Shown here piece by piece: positions 1-6,911 of a stretch of DNA of 64,000 bases; positions within the stretch are counted from its first letter, which is position 1, and each line of letters begins with the position of its first letter. Origin of the DNA: Salsipaludibacter albus (GTDB taxonomy: Bacteria; Actinomycetota; Nitriliruptoria; Nitriliruptorales; Nitriliruptoraceae). Position numbers and translations under genes: made by a program. Under the pieces are notes generated by a model. That model searched no databases, was not told the origin of the DNA, and saw only the letters and a list, made by a program, of their open reading frames with translations. Where the stretch lies: assembly GCF_019798055.1 (NCBI RefSeq), contig NZ_JAHOPH010000017.1, forward strand, positions 1-64,000. The letters run 5' to 3'.

Positions 1-66
1 ACAACTCGGAACGGCCCTCGAAGGGCAAGCGCAGCCGGCGATGGCCCGGTGGACACCAAGGGCGCA

Positions 67-85
67 TCAGCAGTCAACCTGCTGA
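67..85 (+). other. Perfect 7-bp hairpin upstream of tyrS
   Basis: TCAGCAG (67-73) pairs with CTGCTGA (79-85) across a 5-nt loop. It lies in the 277-base gene-free stretch before tyrS. No T-rich tail follows, so it is a weak terminator candidate for whatever lies left of the window, or part of a tyrS leader. I saw no recognisable T-box specifier or antiterminator elements here. Confidence 0.4.
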
Positions 86-93
86 TACCCCCC

Positions 94-213
94 AAGGTTG
101 CCCAGTGAGCGCAGCGAGGAACTCCAATGTGCCTGGAGGTCGGCCCCTCCGCAGGTGATGTGGTTCCACCAGGCACGCTGGACGTTGCGAGCGCAGCGAA
201 CAACTCCAATGTG
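94..213 (+). repeat. Two copies of a GAGCGCAGCGA intergenic repeat
   Basis: Two units (about 94-131 and 181-213) share the core GAGCGCAGCGA (107-117 and 189-199) followed two or three bases later by AACTCCAATGTG. In the second unit GTTG and CAAC flank the core and can pair. A third, better-formed relative lies at 2573-2599. They look like REP-type intergenic units; function unknown. Confidence 0.55.
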
Positions 214-277
214 CTCGGATGTCGATGTGTGCGGAGGATGATGGACCACTACGAGCACACGGCTACCGTGGCGGGCC

Positions 278-1558
278 ATGACCCACGTCCTGGACACCCT
301 CCGTTCCCGCGGGTTCGTCGCCGACGTCACCGACGAGGCCGGACTGCGTGACCTGCTCGCCAGCGAGCGGGTGACCTTCTACGTCGGCTTCGACCCGACG
401 GCGCCGTCGCTGCACGCCGGCAGCCTGGTCGGGATGATGGCGATGGCCCACCTGCAGCGGGCCGGCCACCGCCCGATCGCTCTGGCCGGTGGCGCCACGG
501 GCCGGATCGGTGACCCGACCGGTCGCGACGCCGAGCGCGAGGTCGTCGACGAGGCCCAGCTGGCGGCCAACCTCGCCGGGATCCGCGAGCACCTGTCGCT
601 GGTGCTCGACCTCGAGGGCGATGCCGGCAAGTTGGTCGACAACTACTCGTGGACCGGGCCGATGTCGTTCCTGGAGTTCCTCGGCCGGGTCGGGGCGCAC
701 GTCCCGGTGACCCAGATGCTGGGCCGCGAGTCCGTCAAGCGCCGCCTGGACTCCGGTGGCCTGACCTACGCCGAGTTCAGCTACCAGCTGCTGCAGGCAC
801 ACGACTTCGCCCACCTGTACGAGGCCGAGGGCTGCAGGCTGCAGGGTGGTGGCTCGGACCAGTGGGGCAACATCACGGCGGGGATCGACCTGGCCCGCCG
901 GATGCACGGCGCGCAGGTGTACGGCCTGACCTGGCCGCTGCTGCTGACCGCCGACGGCAAGAAGTTCGGCAAGTCGGCCGGCAACGCCGTCTGGCTCGAT
1001 CCCGAGCTGACCTCGCCGTACGGGTACTACCAGTACTTCGTCAACGCGACCGACGACGACGTCGTGGCGTGGCTGAAGCTGTTCACGTTCCTGCCGCTGG
1101 ACGAGATCGAGGAGGTCGCGCGCGAGCACGAGCGCGACCCGTCCGCCCGGTCCGCCCAGCGCGTGCTGGCCCGCGAGGCCACCCGGATCGTGCACGGTGA
1201 CGCCGGGGTCGAGGCCGCCGAGGCCGCAACGGCCGTGCTGTTCGGCGACGAGTCATTCGTCGGGATGGACGACGCCGTGCTGGCCGACGCCTTCGCGGAG
1301 GCCCCGTCGGTGGAGGTGGGCCGTGCCGACCTCGACACCGGGATCGGTCTGCTGAACCTGCTGACCGAGGTCGGCGCCACGAGCTCCAACTCCCAGGCGC
1401 GTCAGCAGGTGTCGCAGGGTGCGGTCCGGCTCAACAACGAGGTCGTGACCGATCACCGCCGCCAGCTGACCACCGACGACCTCGCCTCGCCGACGACCCT
1501 GGTGCTGCGGGTCGGCAAGCGGCGGTACTTCCTGGCGCGGGTCCGGGAGGACGCCTGA
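278..1558 (+). CDS. tyrS: Tyrosyl-tRNA synthetase
   Basis: Cytoplasmic enzyme that charges tRNA-Tyr with tyrosine. The 426-residue protein has the usual length for bacterial TyrS. The class I signature appears as HAGS (residues 46-49, the HIGH equivalent) in the Rossmann catalytic domain, and the second signature as KFGKS near residue 229. The C-terminal ~70 residues form an S4 RNA-binding domain, including SQARQQVSQGAVRLNN. The ATG at 278 gives the expected N-terminus, but no strong ribosome binding site precedes it. The stop codon shares one base with the start of the next gene, so the two are probably co-translated. Confidence 0.97.
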   Translation: MTHVLDTLRSRGFVADVTDEAGLRDLLASERVTFYVGFDPTAPSLHAGSLVGMMAMAHLQRAGHRPIALAGGATGRIGDPTGRDAEREVVDEAQLAANLAGIREHLSLVLDLEGDAGKLVDNYSWTGPMSFLEFLGRVGAHVPVTQMLGRESVKRRLDSGGLTYAEFSYQLLQAHDFAHLYEAEGCRLQGGGSDQWGNITAGIDLARRMHGAQVYGLTWPLLLTADGKKFGKSAGNAVWLDPELTSPYGYYQYFVNATDDDVVAWLKLFTFLPLDEIEEVAREHERDPSARSAQRVLAREATRIVHGDAGVEAAEAATAVLFGDESFVGMDDAVLADAFAEAPSVEVGRADLDTGIGLLNLLTEVGATSSNSQARQQVSQGAVRLNNEVVTDHRRQLTTDDLASPTTLVLRVGKRRYFLARVREDA

Positions 1559-2445
1559 TGGTCGACATGGAGCGGGTCACCTTCGGCATCGGTGGACAGG
1601 CCCTGTCGGCGCTGGTCGCCGGCCCCGAGGACGGCGAGACCGTCGTGCTCGTGCACGGCCTGCTGACCGGGGCCGAGCTGTGGCGCGGGGTCGCCGACGA
1701 GCTGGTCGAGACCGGCCGCCACGTGGTCGCCGTGGACCTGCCCGGCCACGGCGAGACCCTGACCCCGGCGCGGGCCGACCACTCGCCCGGCGGCATGGCC
1801 GAGCTCCTGGGCACGTGGCTGCGGACCACGGCGGGCACTGCACCGTGGGTGATCGCCCACGACCTCGGCGGTGGCGTGGCCCAGATCGTGGCCACCCGCT
1901 ACCCGACGGCCATGTCCCACCTCACCCTGAGCGGATCGATGGTCGAGGACACCTGGCCGGTGCCGTTCGTCGACAAGCTGCGCAAGCGGGCCGACTCGTC
2001 ACTGCGCCGCCCCGTCAGCACGTCGCGGCTGCACCGCTGGGTCGCCCGGGGCGCGGGACCCAACGGCCTGGGCGCCGATGACGTGGCGCGGGTGTTCGAG
2101 CACGGGACCGTCACCGACGACGATGTCATCCGGTCGTTGGAGCGCCAGCTCTCGGCGCTGGACAGCACCGACACGGTGGTCGCCGCCGCCCAGCTGTCAC
2201 GCCTGCCCATGCCGGTCGACCTGGTCTGGGGTGACGCCGACCCCTACACCCCGGCCGACGCCGTGGCCGGTCGGCTGCTCGAGCTGGCACCGCAGGCCGA
2301 GATGGGGCTGGTCGCCGACACCGGCCACTGGGCCCCGCTCGAGGACCCTGCCGGGTTCGTCGCGACCTGCCTCGACGTGCGCGACCGCGACCGCACGGTG
2401 TCCGCCGAGGCCGAGCCCGACGCCGACGCACCCGAGTCCGCCTGA
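1558..2445 (+). CDS. Alpha/beta-fold hydrolase, haloalkane dehalogenase/epoxide hydrolase-like
   Basis: A 295-residue cytoplasmic alpha/beta hydrolase. The oxyanion-type HG motif is seen in VLVHGLLTGAELW, and DLPGHGET follows. The nucleophile elbow reads AHDLGGG (near residue 103), so the nucleophile is an aspartate, as in haloalkane dehalogenases and epoxide hydrolases, rather than serine. WGDADPYTPAD supplies the acid region and DTGHWAP the catalytic histidine. The start codon overlaps the tyrS stop (TGATG), which suggests translational coupling although the functions seem unrelated. The last ~20 residues are acidic and low complexity. The substrate cannot be told from sequence. Confidence 0.85.
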   Translation: MVDMERVTFGIGGQALSALVAGPEDGETVVLVHGLLTGAELWRGVADELVETGRHVVAVDLPGHGETLTPARADHSPGGMAELLGTWLRTTAGTAPWVIAHDLGGGVAQIVATRYPTAMSHLTLSGSMVEDTWPVPFVDKLRKRADSSLRRPVSTSRLHRWVARGAGPNGLGADDVARVFEHGTVTDDDVIRSLERQLSALDSTDTVVAAAQLSRLPMPVDLVWGDADPYTPADAVAGRLLELAPQAEMGLVADTGHWAPLEDPAGFVATCLDVRDRDRTVSAEAEPDADAPESA

Positions 2446-2751
2446 CCCGGTCGGCGCGTGTCCCGCGTCGTCGTCCGCATGGTCGGGACCGGGGTTGCCG
2501 CCGTGACGTGCGGCTCGGTACCGTGACTGCACCGCCCGGGTTGCGACGATCTCTCCCATGCAGCCGGGTCCCGACGTTGTGAGCGAAGCGAGCAACGTCG
2601 AACGCGCCCGGATCGTGTCGACTCCACCGCGAGACGCTCTCGCCGGGCGCGCGACAATCACACACAGATTCGCACCCCTGCCTCCACCGGCGAGTTCCGG
2701 CGCCCACCGGCTCGCGTCCGCCCGAGGCCCCACGTCCACAGGAGGTGCCCC
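2446..2751 (+). promoter_or_regulatory. Gene-free leader upstream of rpsF
   Basis: A 306-base gap before the ribosomal protein cluster. It holds the hairpin repeat at 2573-2599 and ends in a strong AGGAGG ribosome binding site 7 bases before the rpsF ATG. At about 2689-2713 there are three CCGG blocks in close succession, the kind of small stem with CCG that the S6:S18 complex binds in rpsF leaders of other bacteria. I could not confirm the fold, so the autoregulatory leader is only a suggestion. Confidence 0.35.
2573..2599 (+). repeat. Hairpin repeat with GAGCGAAGCGA loop
   Basis: GACGTTG (2573-2579) and CAACGTC (2593-2599) form a perfect 7-bp stem around the loop TGAGCGAAGCGAG. The loop core matches the GAGCGCAGCGA units upstream of tyrS with one change, so this is a third member of the same intergenic repeat family. 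Confidence 0.6.
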
Positions 2752-3054
2752 ATGCGGCACTACGAAATGATGGTCATTCTCTCCGACCTGCTCGAGGAGG
2801 AGGACGCCACTGCGCTGTTCGACCGGATCAAGTCGATCCTGGCCGACCAGGGTGGCGAACTCGTCGACGAGTCCTTCTGGGGCAAGCGCAAGCTGACCCA
2901 CGAGATCCACAAGCGTGACCACGCCTGGTACGGCGTGCTGGACTTCCGCGCCACCTCCGAGGGCGTCGCCGAGCTCGAGCGCCAGCTCAAGATCAACGAC
3001 GACGTGTGGCGCATGAAGACCGTGCGTCCGGAGCTGCGCGTCCACACCGCCTGA
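2752..3054 (+). CDS. rpsF: 30S ribosomal protein S6
   Basis: Binds 16S rRNA together with S18 on the platform of the small subunit. The 100-residue product has the family length and begins MRHYEMMVIL, the typical S6 start. WGKRKLTHEI and VRPELRV match conserved parts of the ferredoxin-like fold. A textbook AGGAGG lies just upstream. It is first in the cluster rpsF-ssb-rpsR-rplI, the standard bacterial order. Confidence 0.98.
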   Translation: MRHYEMMVILSDLLEEEDATALFDRIKSILADQGGELVDESFWGKRKLTHEIHKRDHAWYGVLDFRATSEGVAELERQLKINDDVWRMKTVRPELRVHTA

Positions 3055-3069
3055 GGACCGAACCGGTCC
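3055..3069 (+). other. Short hairpin directly after rpsF stop
   Basis: GGACCG (3055-3060) pairs with CGGTCC (3064-3069) over a 3-base loop, right behind the stop codon. The rpsF-ssb gap is long (187 bases) and very GC-rich, so this may attenuate or stabilise the transcript end. There is no T-tract. Confidence 0.35.
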
Positions 3070-3241
3070 GGGCCCGGCGCGCCCGCCGTGGCGCGTCACC
3101 GTCGACCCGCCCGGTCCACACCGTGGCCGATCGGGCCTGACAGCGTCGCAGGCGCCCGGTTGGCTGGCAGGGAGCCCTGACCCGGGCCGCCCACCCACCA
3201 TTTCCACCCCCGGCGTCGCGCCGGTCGCGCAAGGAGCAACG

Positions 3242-3691
3242 ATGGCCTACGAGTCCAACATCGCCACGATGGTCGGCAACCTGACCGACGACCCCGAACT
3301 GCGGTTCACCCCGTCGGGCGCGGCCGTCGCGAACTTCACCGTCGCGTCCAACCGCCGCTACACCAACCGCGCCGGCGAGCAGCAGGAGGAGACCACCTTC
3401 ATGCGCGTCAACTGCTGGCGCGACATGGCCGAGAACGTCGCCGAGTCGCTGCACAAGGGTGACCGCGCGATCGTCATCGGGCGCATCCGGGTCCGGTCCT
3501 ACGAGGACCAGTCCGGCCAGACCAAGTGGATCACCGAGATCGAGGCCGACGAGGTCGCCCCCAGCCTGCGCTGGGCCCGCGCCAGCATCTCCAAGTCCTC
3601 CGGCGGCTCGTCCGGCGGTGGCAACGGCGGCGGTGGTGGCGGCGGCTCCTACAGCCCGCCCCCGCCCAGCGACGACGACGTCCCGTTCTAG
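3242..3691 (+). CDS. ssb: Single-stranded DNA-binding protein
   Basis: Coats single-stranded DNA during replication, repair and recombination. The 149-residue protein has an N-terminal OB fold (about 1-112: NLTDDPELRFTPSGAAVANF, INCW-type block as VNCWRDMAENV), a Gly/Ser-rich linker (about 117-136) and the acidic tip DDDVPF that recruits partner proteins. The linker is short compared with many actinobacterial SSBs. AAGGAG precedes the ATG. It sits between rpsF and rpsR as in most bacteria. Confidence 0.97.
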   Translation: MAYESNIATMVGNLTDDPELRFTPSGAAVANFTVASNRRYTNRAGEQQEETTFMRVNCWRDMAENVAESLHKGDRAIVIGRIRVRSYEDQSGQTKWITEIEADEVAPSLRWARASISKSSGGSSGGGNGGGGGGGSYSPPPPSDDDVPF

Positions 3692-3736
3692 ACCCCACAC
3701 GATCCAACGACCACTCCGTCACGCAGACGTGACTGA

Positions 3737-3755
3737 CGCGGGCGCCACGCCCGCG
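3737..3755 (+). promoter_or_regulatory. Strong hairpin between ssb and rpsR
   Basis: CGCGGGCG (3737-3744) and CGCCCGCG (3748-3755) form a perfect 8-bp stem with a 3-base loop. It ends 5 bases before the GAGGAG ribosome binding site of rpsR, so it could set the rpsR:ssb expression ratio by RNA processing or pausing. Confidence 0.4.
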
Positions 3756-3775
3756 GTACCGAGGAGAGCCTCCCC

Positions 3776-4018
3776 ATGGCCAAGAAGAAGCCGTCCAAGC
3801 GCAGCAAGCCGGTGCGTACCAAGCCGTGCCCGATGTGCCAGCAGGGCATCGAGTACATCGACTACAAGGACCTCGCACTGCTGAAGTCCTTCGTCACCGA
3901 CCGTGGCCGCATCAAGGCCCGTCGCCAGACCGGCGCCTGCGCCCAGCACCAGTCCAAGCTTGCCGAGGCGATCAAGAACGCCCGCGAGATGGCGCTGATC
4001 CCCTACCTCGGCGGCTGA
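3776..4018 (+). CDS. rpsR: 30S ribosomal protein S18, zinc-binding (C+) type
   Basis: Partner of S6 on the 30S platform. The 80-residue protein carries CPMC (Cys18, Cys21) and CAQH (Cys55, His58), which together could hold a zinc ion. This is the C+ form of S18; many bacteria also carry a zinc-free paralogue used in zinc limitation, not present in this window. [11 protein letters not shown] and [10 protein letters not shown] are S18 signatures. GAGGAG lies upstream of the ATG and rplI follows after 27 bases. Confidence 0.97.
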   Translation: MAKKKPSKRSKPVRTKPCPMCQQGIEYIDYKDLALLKSFVTDRGRIKARRQTGACAQHQSKLAEAIKNAREMALIPYLGG

Positions 4019-4045
4019 GCCACCCGAGCGAGCAAGGAGACAACC

Positions 4046-4768
4046 ATGAAGGTCGTCCTGCAACAGGAAGTCGACAACCTCGGGCTGGCCGGTGACGTCG
4101 TGGACGTCGCCGATGGCTATGGCCGCAACTACCTGCTCCCGCGTGGCATGGCCATCCTGGCCAGCAAAGGCGCGATGAAGCAGGCCCAGGCCATGACCCG
4201 GGCACGCAAGGTCGAGGAGTCCGAGACCATCGACGACGCCTACGAGATGAAGCGCCAGATCGAGGAGCGCACGCTCAAGGTCGAGGTCCGCGTCGACGAG
4301 CGTGGTCACCTCTACGGCTCGGTCGGGCGTGGCGACGTGGTGCGCGTGCTCAAGCAGCGCGGTCACCGTCTCGAGGAGAAGCGCGTCGAGCTGCGGTCCA
4401 ACATCAAGGAGATCGGGACCTACGAGATCGAGGTCCAGGTCCACCCGCAGGTGATGGCCACCGTGACCCTCGACGTGCTCGACGAGACCGGTGAGGTCAT
4501 CGCGGGCCAGATCGAGGAGACCCCGATCGCACCCCCGCCACTGTCGGGCGAGATCGACCCCGACGTCGACCCAGCCGCAGCGGCCGAGGCGGACGGCACC
4601 GACGAGTTGTCCTCGGACGAGCTCGAGCGGCTCGCCGCCCAGGCCCTCGAGGCTGCCCAGGAGTTCGACGACTCCGACACCTCCGACGACGAGACCTCCG
4701 ACGAGGCGTCCGAGGACGCGTCCAACACCGACGATGCCGCGGCCGAGGCCGCCACGTCGGACGCCTGA
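4046..4768 (+). CDS. rplI: 50S ribosomal protein L9 with long acidic C-terminal extension
   Basis: The first ~150 residues are ordinary L9: the N-terminal domain starts MKVVLQQEVDNLG with NYLLPRGMA, followed by the long helix and the C-terminal domain (VEVRVDERGHLYGSVG). L9 is normally about 150 residues, but this product is 240. The extra ~85 residues are rich in Asp, Glu, Ala, Ser and Thr with almost no basic residues, and are probably disordered. The extension is in frame with no sign of frameshift. Whether it is translated, trimmed or functional is unknown. AAGGAG precedes the start. Confidence 0.95.
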   Translation: MKVVLQQEVDNLGLAGDVVDVADGYGRNYLLPRGMAILASKGAMKQAQAMTRARKVEESETIDDAYEMKRQIEERTLKVEVRVDERGHLYGSVGRGDVVRVLKQRGHRLEEKRVELRSNIKEIGTYEIEVQVHPQVMATVTLDVLDETGEVIAGQIEETPIAPPPLSGEIDPDVDPAAAAEADGTDELSSDELERLAAQALEAAQEFDDSDTSDDETSDEASEDASNTDDAAAEAATSDA

Positions 4769-5103
4769 GCCTCTGCCGACGCCCGGCGTGTCACGCGTCA
4801 CGGCCACAACGTCCGGTTTCGGACATGGCCTCGAGTGGACGCCGGGCCCTGCGGTTGGATACCGTCCGGGTTGAGCGGGAGTTACAAATCGGAATCAACT
4901 TCCCGCGAGGGTGTAAGGATCGCACGCCACGATCGTTGCTCCCACAGCGCAAGGTCTGACGAACCCGTCCGGGGGGAAGGGTTCGTCAGCTCGACAGCAA
5001 TGTCGAGGTGGAGCCCGGCGACGCGCCCCGCGTCGCCGGGCTTCGCGCTGTCCAGGGGAGTCCAGGGGGAATTCGCGGCGTGGCTCGCCCTCGACACTCC
5101 TGC
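4769..5103. other. Gene-free region after rplI
   Basis: No convincing gene. The open frames here lack ribosome binding sites and recognisable motifs. AACCCGTCCGGGGGGAAGGGTT near 4960-4985 can form a short stem and may end the ribosomal protein transcript. The tandem hairpin repeats begin at 5104. Confidence 0.5.
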
Positions 5104-5265
5104 TGGCGTTCGCTCCCGGCTGTGCATGGATCGAACGCCACGCTCTCGGCTGACGCGAGATCCCTTGGCGTTCGCCCCCTGCTGGGTCCGGGTCGAACGC
5201 CGGGCTCCTGGGTCACCTGAGTGCCTGATGGCGTTCGCTCCCGGTTGAGTCGGGGTGGAACGCCA
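5104..5265. repeat. Three tandem inverted-repeat units, period 62-63 bp
   Basis: Each unit begins TGGCGTTCG and ends with its reverse complement CGAACGCCA or a near match, with about 19 bases between. Left arms start at 5104, 5166 and 5229; right arms end at 5140, 5202 and 5265. The third unit stops four bases before the stop codon of the gntR gene, which reads toward it. Possible roles are bidirectional termination, a protein-binding array or a REP-like element. Confidence 0.75.
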
Positions 5266-5268
5266 CGG

Positions 5269-6012
5269 TCAGATCGCGGGGCTGACCTCGACGGTCGGGG
5301 GCCGGTCCGCTGGCCACTGCGAGACCAGGGCGAAGCGGCTGCCGCGGATCAGCGTGATGCGACACTCCAGCGGCCGGTCGCCGTGTCGGCTGGTGCGCAC
5401 GATGCGCTGGACGGCCTCGTCCTCGTCGAGGTCGAGCACCTCACGCAGGTGCGCGTCGGGGACCACCGGGGTGATGATCTCCTCGCCACTGGTCGGCGAG
5501 ATCCCCAGGAGGTCGTCCAGTTCGTCGTACAACGCCGTGTGGCGGAAGTCGACCTGCAACAGCGGTTCGGCGACGTCACCGGGCAGCCACACCGTGTCCA
5601 ACGCCAGCGGTTCGCCGTCGAGACGACGGAGGCGTTCGAGCACCACCAGCGGTGCGTCAGCATCGACTTCCAGCTTCGCGGCGGCACGCTCGTCGGTGGT
5701 GGCGTCCAGGCGCAGCACCTCGCTGGTCTGGGCGGCGCCGGTCGCCTCCACGGCCCGGAACAGGCTGTAGACCGTTCCCATGGCCTGCAGCAACTGCGGT
5801 CGGACGACGGTGCTGCCGCGGCCGCGTTCGCGCTGGATCACCCCGCGGGCCTTGAGCCGGTCGACCGCCTCGCGGACGGTGTGGCGGCTGACGTCGTAGT
5901 GCTCGACCAGCTCGCGGTCGGTCGGGAACCGGTCGGCGATCTCGCCATCGGCGAGCCGGCGCTCGAGGTCGTCCAGCACCTGGCGCCACAGCGGGGCGGT
6001 GTCGGTCGTCAC
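5269..6012 (-). CDS. GntR-family regulator with UTRA ligand domain
   Basis: A 247-residue transcription factor. Residues ~8-75 form the GntR winged helix (FPTDRELVEHYDVSRHTVRE, then GRGSTVV); the rest is a UTRA small-molecule domain, so it is HutC-subfamily-like. It starts at GTG (6010-6012) overlapping the TGA of the TauE/SafE gene as GTGA, and is the last gene of the leftward operon with the persulfide dioxygenase. The inverted repeat at 8332-8357 in the operon promoter is the obvious candidate operator. The ligand is probably a sulfur compound, inferred only from neighbours. Confidence 0.92.
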   Translation of the reverse strand: MTTDTAPLWRQVLDDLERRLADGEIADRFPTDRELVEHYDVSRHTVREAVDRLKARGVIQRERGRGSTVVRPQLLQAMGTVYSLFRAVEATGAAQTSEVLRLDATTDERAAAKLEVDADAPLVVLERLRRLDGEPLALDTVWLPGDVAEPLLQVDFRHTALYDELDDLLGISPTSGEEIITPVVPDAHLREVLDLDEDEAVQRIVRTSRHGDRPLECRITLIRGSRFALVSQWPADRPPTVEVSPAI

Positions 6013-6911
6013 GGGCGCACCTGTTCCGGTTCCTGCTCAGTGGTGGGGGAGGTGCGCTCGGACCCGCGTGCGGCCATGCGTCGCAGGTCGACGATCGCCG
6101 CGACGGCGGTGGCCAGCACGCCCGCCCCGACCAGGGTGGCGGCTCCGCCGGGGATCGGGACGTCGCCGGCGAGCTGCTGGCCGAGCACGATGACGGCCAT
6201 CGCGACGACGAACCAGCCGAACCCCCGTCGCAGGCTGTCCTGCGGGATCCTCGACACCAGCCGGTTGCCGATCACGGTGCCGACGATCGCGGCCGCGGTG
6301 ACGCCCAGGGCGAGACCCCAGTCCAGTTGCACGGTCGCGAGGTAGCCCGCCAGCCCGGCGGCCGACTTCATCGCGATGACCACCAGCGACGTGCCGACGG
6401 CGGTGGCCATCGGCAGGCCACCCAACAGCACCAGTGCGGGCACGACCAGGAACCCGCCACCGGCACCGACCAGGCCGGTCACCACCCCGACGGCCAGGCC
6501 GTGGAGGATGGCGTGGCCGGTCGCGAGGCGGCCGTCGCCCGCCGAGGGCACGGTGTCCGGGCCGCGCAGCATGGCCACGGCGGTGACGGCCATCATGATC
6601 CCGAACGCGACCAGCAGCCAGTCGCCGGGGACGAACGCCGCCAGCCGGCCACCGGCGTAGGCACCCACCATCCCGCCGCCACCGAACACCAGGCCGGTCC
6701 GCCACTGGACCCGTCCGGCCCGGGCGTGGGACACGGCCCCGGCCGCGGCAGTGACGCCGACGACCAGCAGCGAGGTGGCGATGGCGGCCTTGGGGTCCTG
6801 GCCGGCGACCCACACGAGGATGGGGACGGTCAGGATGGAGCCTCCGCCACCGAGCAGGCCGAGCGAGATCCCGATCAGCACCGACAGCGCGAGCGTGAGC
6901 GCCAGCGTCAT
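6009..6911 (-). CDS. TauE/SafE-family membrane permease
   Basis: A 300-residue multi-spanning inner membrane protein of the TauE/SafE/YfcA family, whose members are thought to export or import sulfite, sulfonates and other organosulfur anions. It shows the glycine-rich GISLGLLGGGGSILTVP after the first helix and the matching second-half repeat GLVGAGGGFLVVPAL, giving two inverted halves of about four helices each. The ATG at 6909-6911 overlaps the stop of the upstream persulfide dioxygenase (ATGA). With that neighbour, handling of sulfite or thiosulfate is likely. Confidence 0.9.
   Translation of the reverse strand: MTLALTLALSVLIGISLGLLGGGGSILTVPILVWVAGQDPKAAIATSLLVVGVTAAAGAVSHARAGRVQWRTGLVFGGGGMVGAYAGGRLAAFVPGDWLLVAFGIMMAVTAVAMLRGPDTVPSAGDGRLATGHAILHGLAVGVVTGLVGAGGGFLVVPALVLLGGLPMATAVGTSLVVIAMKSAAGLAGYLATVQLDWGLALGVTAAAIVGTVIGNRLVSRIPQDSLRRGFGWFVVAMAVIVLGQQLAGDVPIPGGAATLVGAGVLATAVAAIVDLRRMAARGSERTSPTTEQEPEQVRP

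Noticed and set aside
1-277. T-box riboswitch before tyrS
   Set aside because: No Stem I specifier loop, T-box sequence or terminator/antiterminator pair could be found; actinobacterial tyrS genes usually lack one.
4835-5248. A 137-codon plus-strand open frame after rplI
   Set aside because: Its sequence is made of the three hairpin repeats and has no ribosome binding site or motif.
5104-5265. CRISPR array
   Set aside because: Only three palindromic units, with the spacers part of the hairpin loops; no cas genes in the window.
5221-6345. A 374-codon plus-strand frame opposite gntR
   Set aside because: It is a shadow of gntR and the TauE/SafE gene in GC-rich DNA, with low-complexity Gln/Arg/Val composition.
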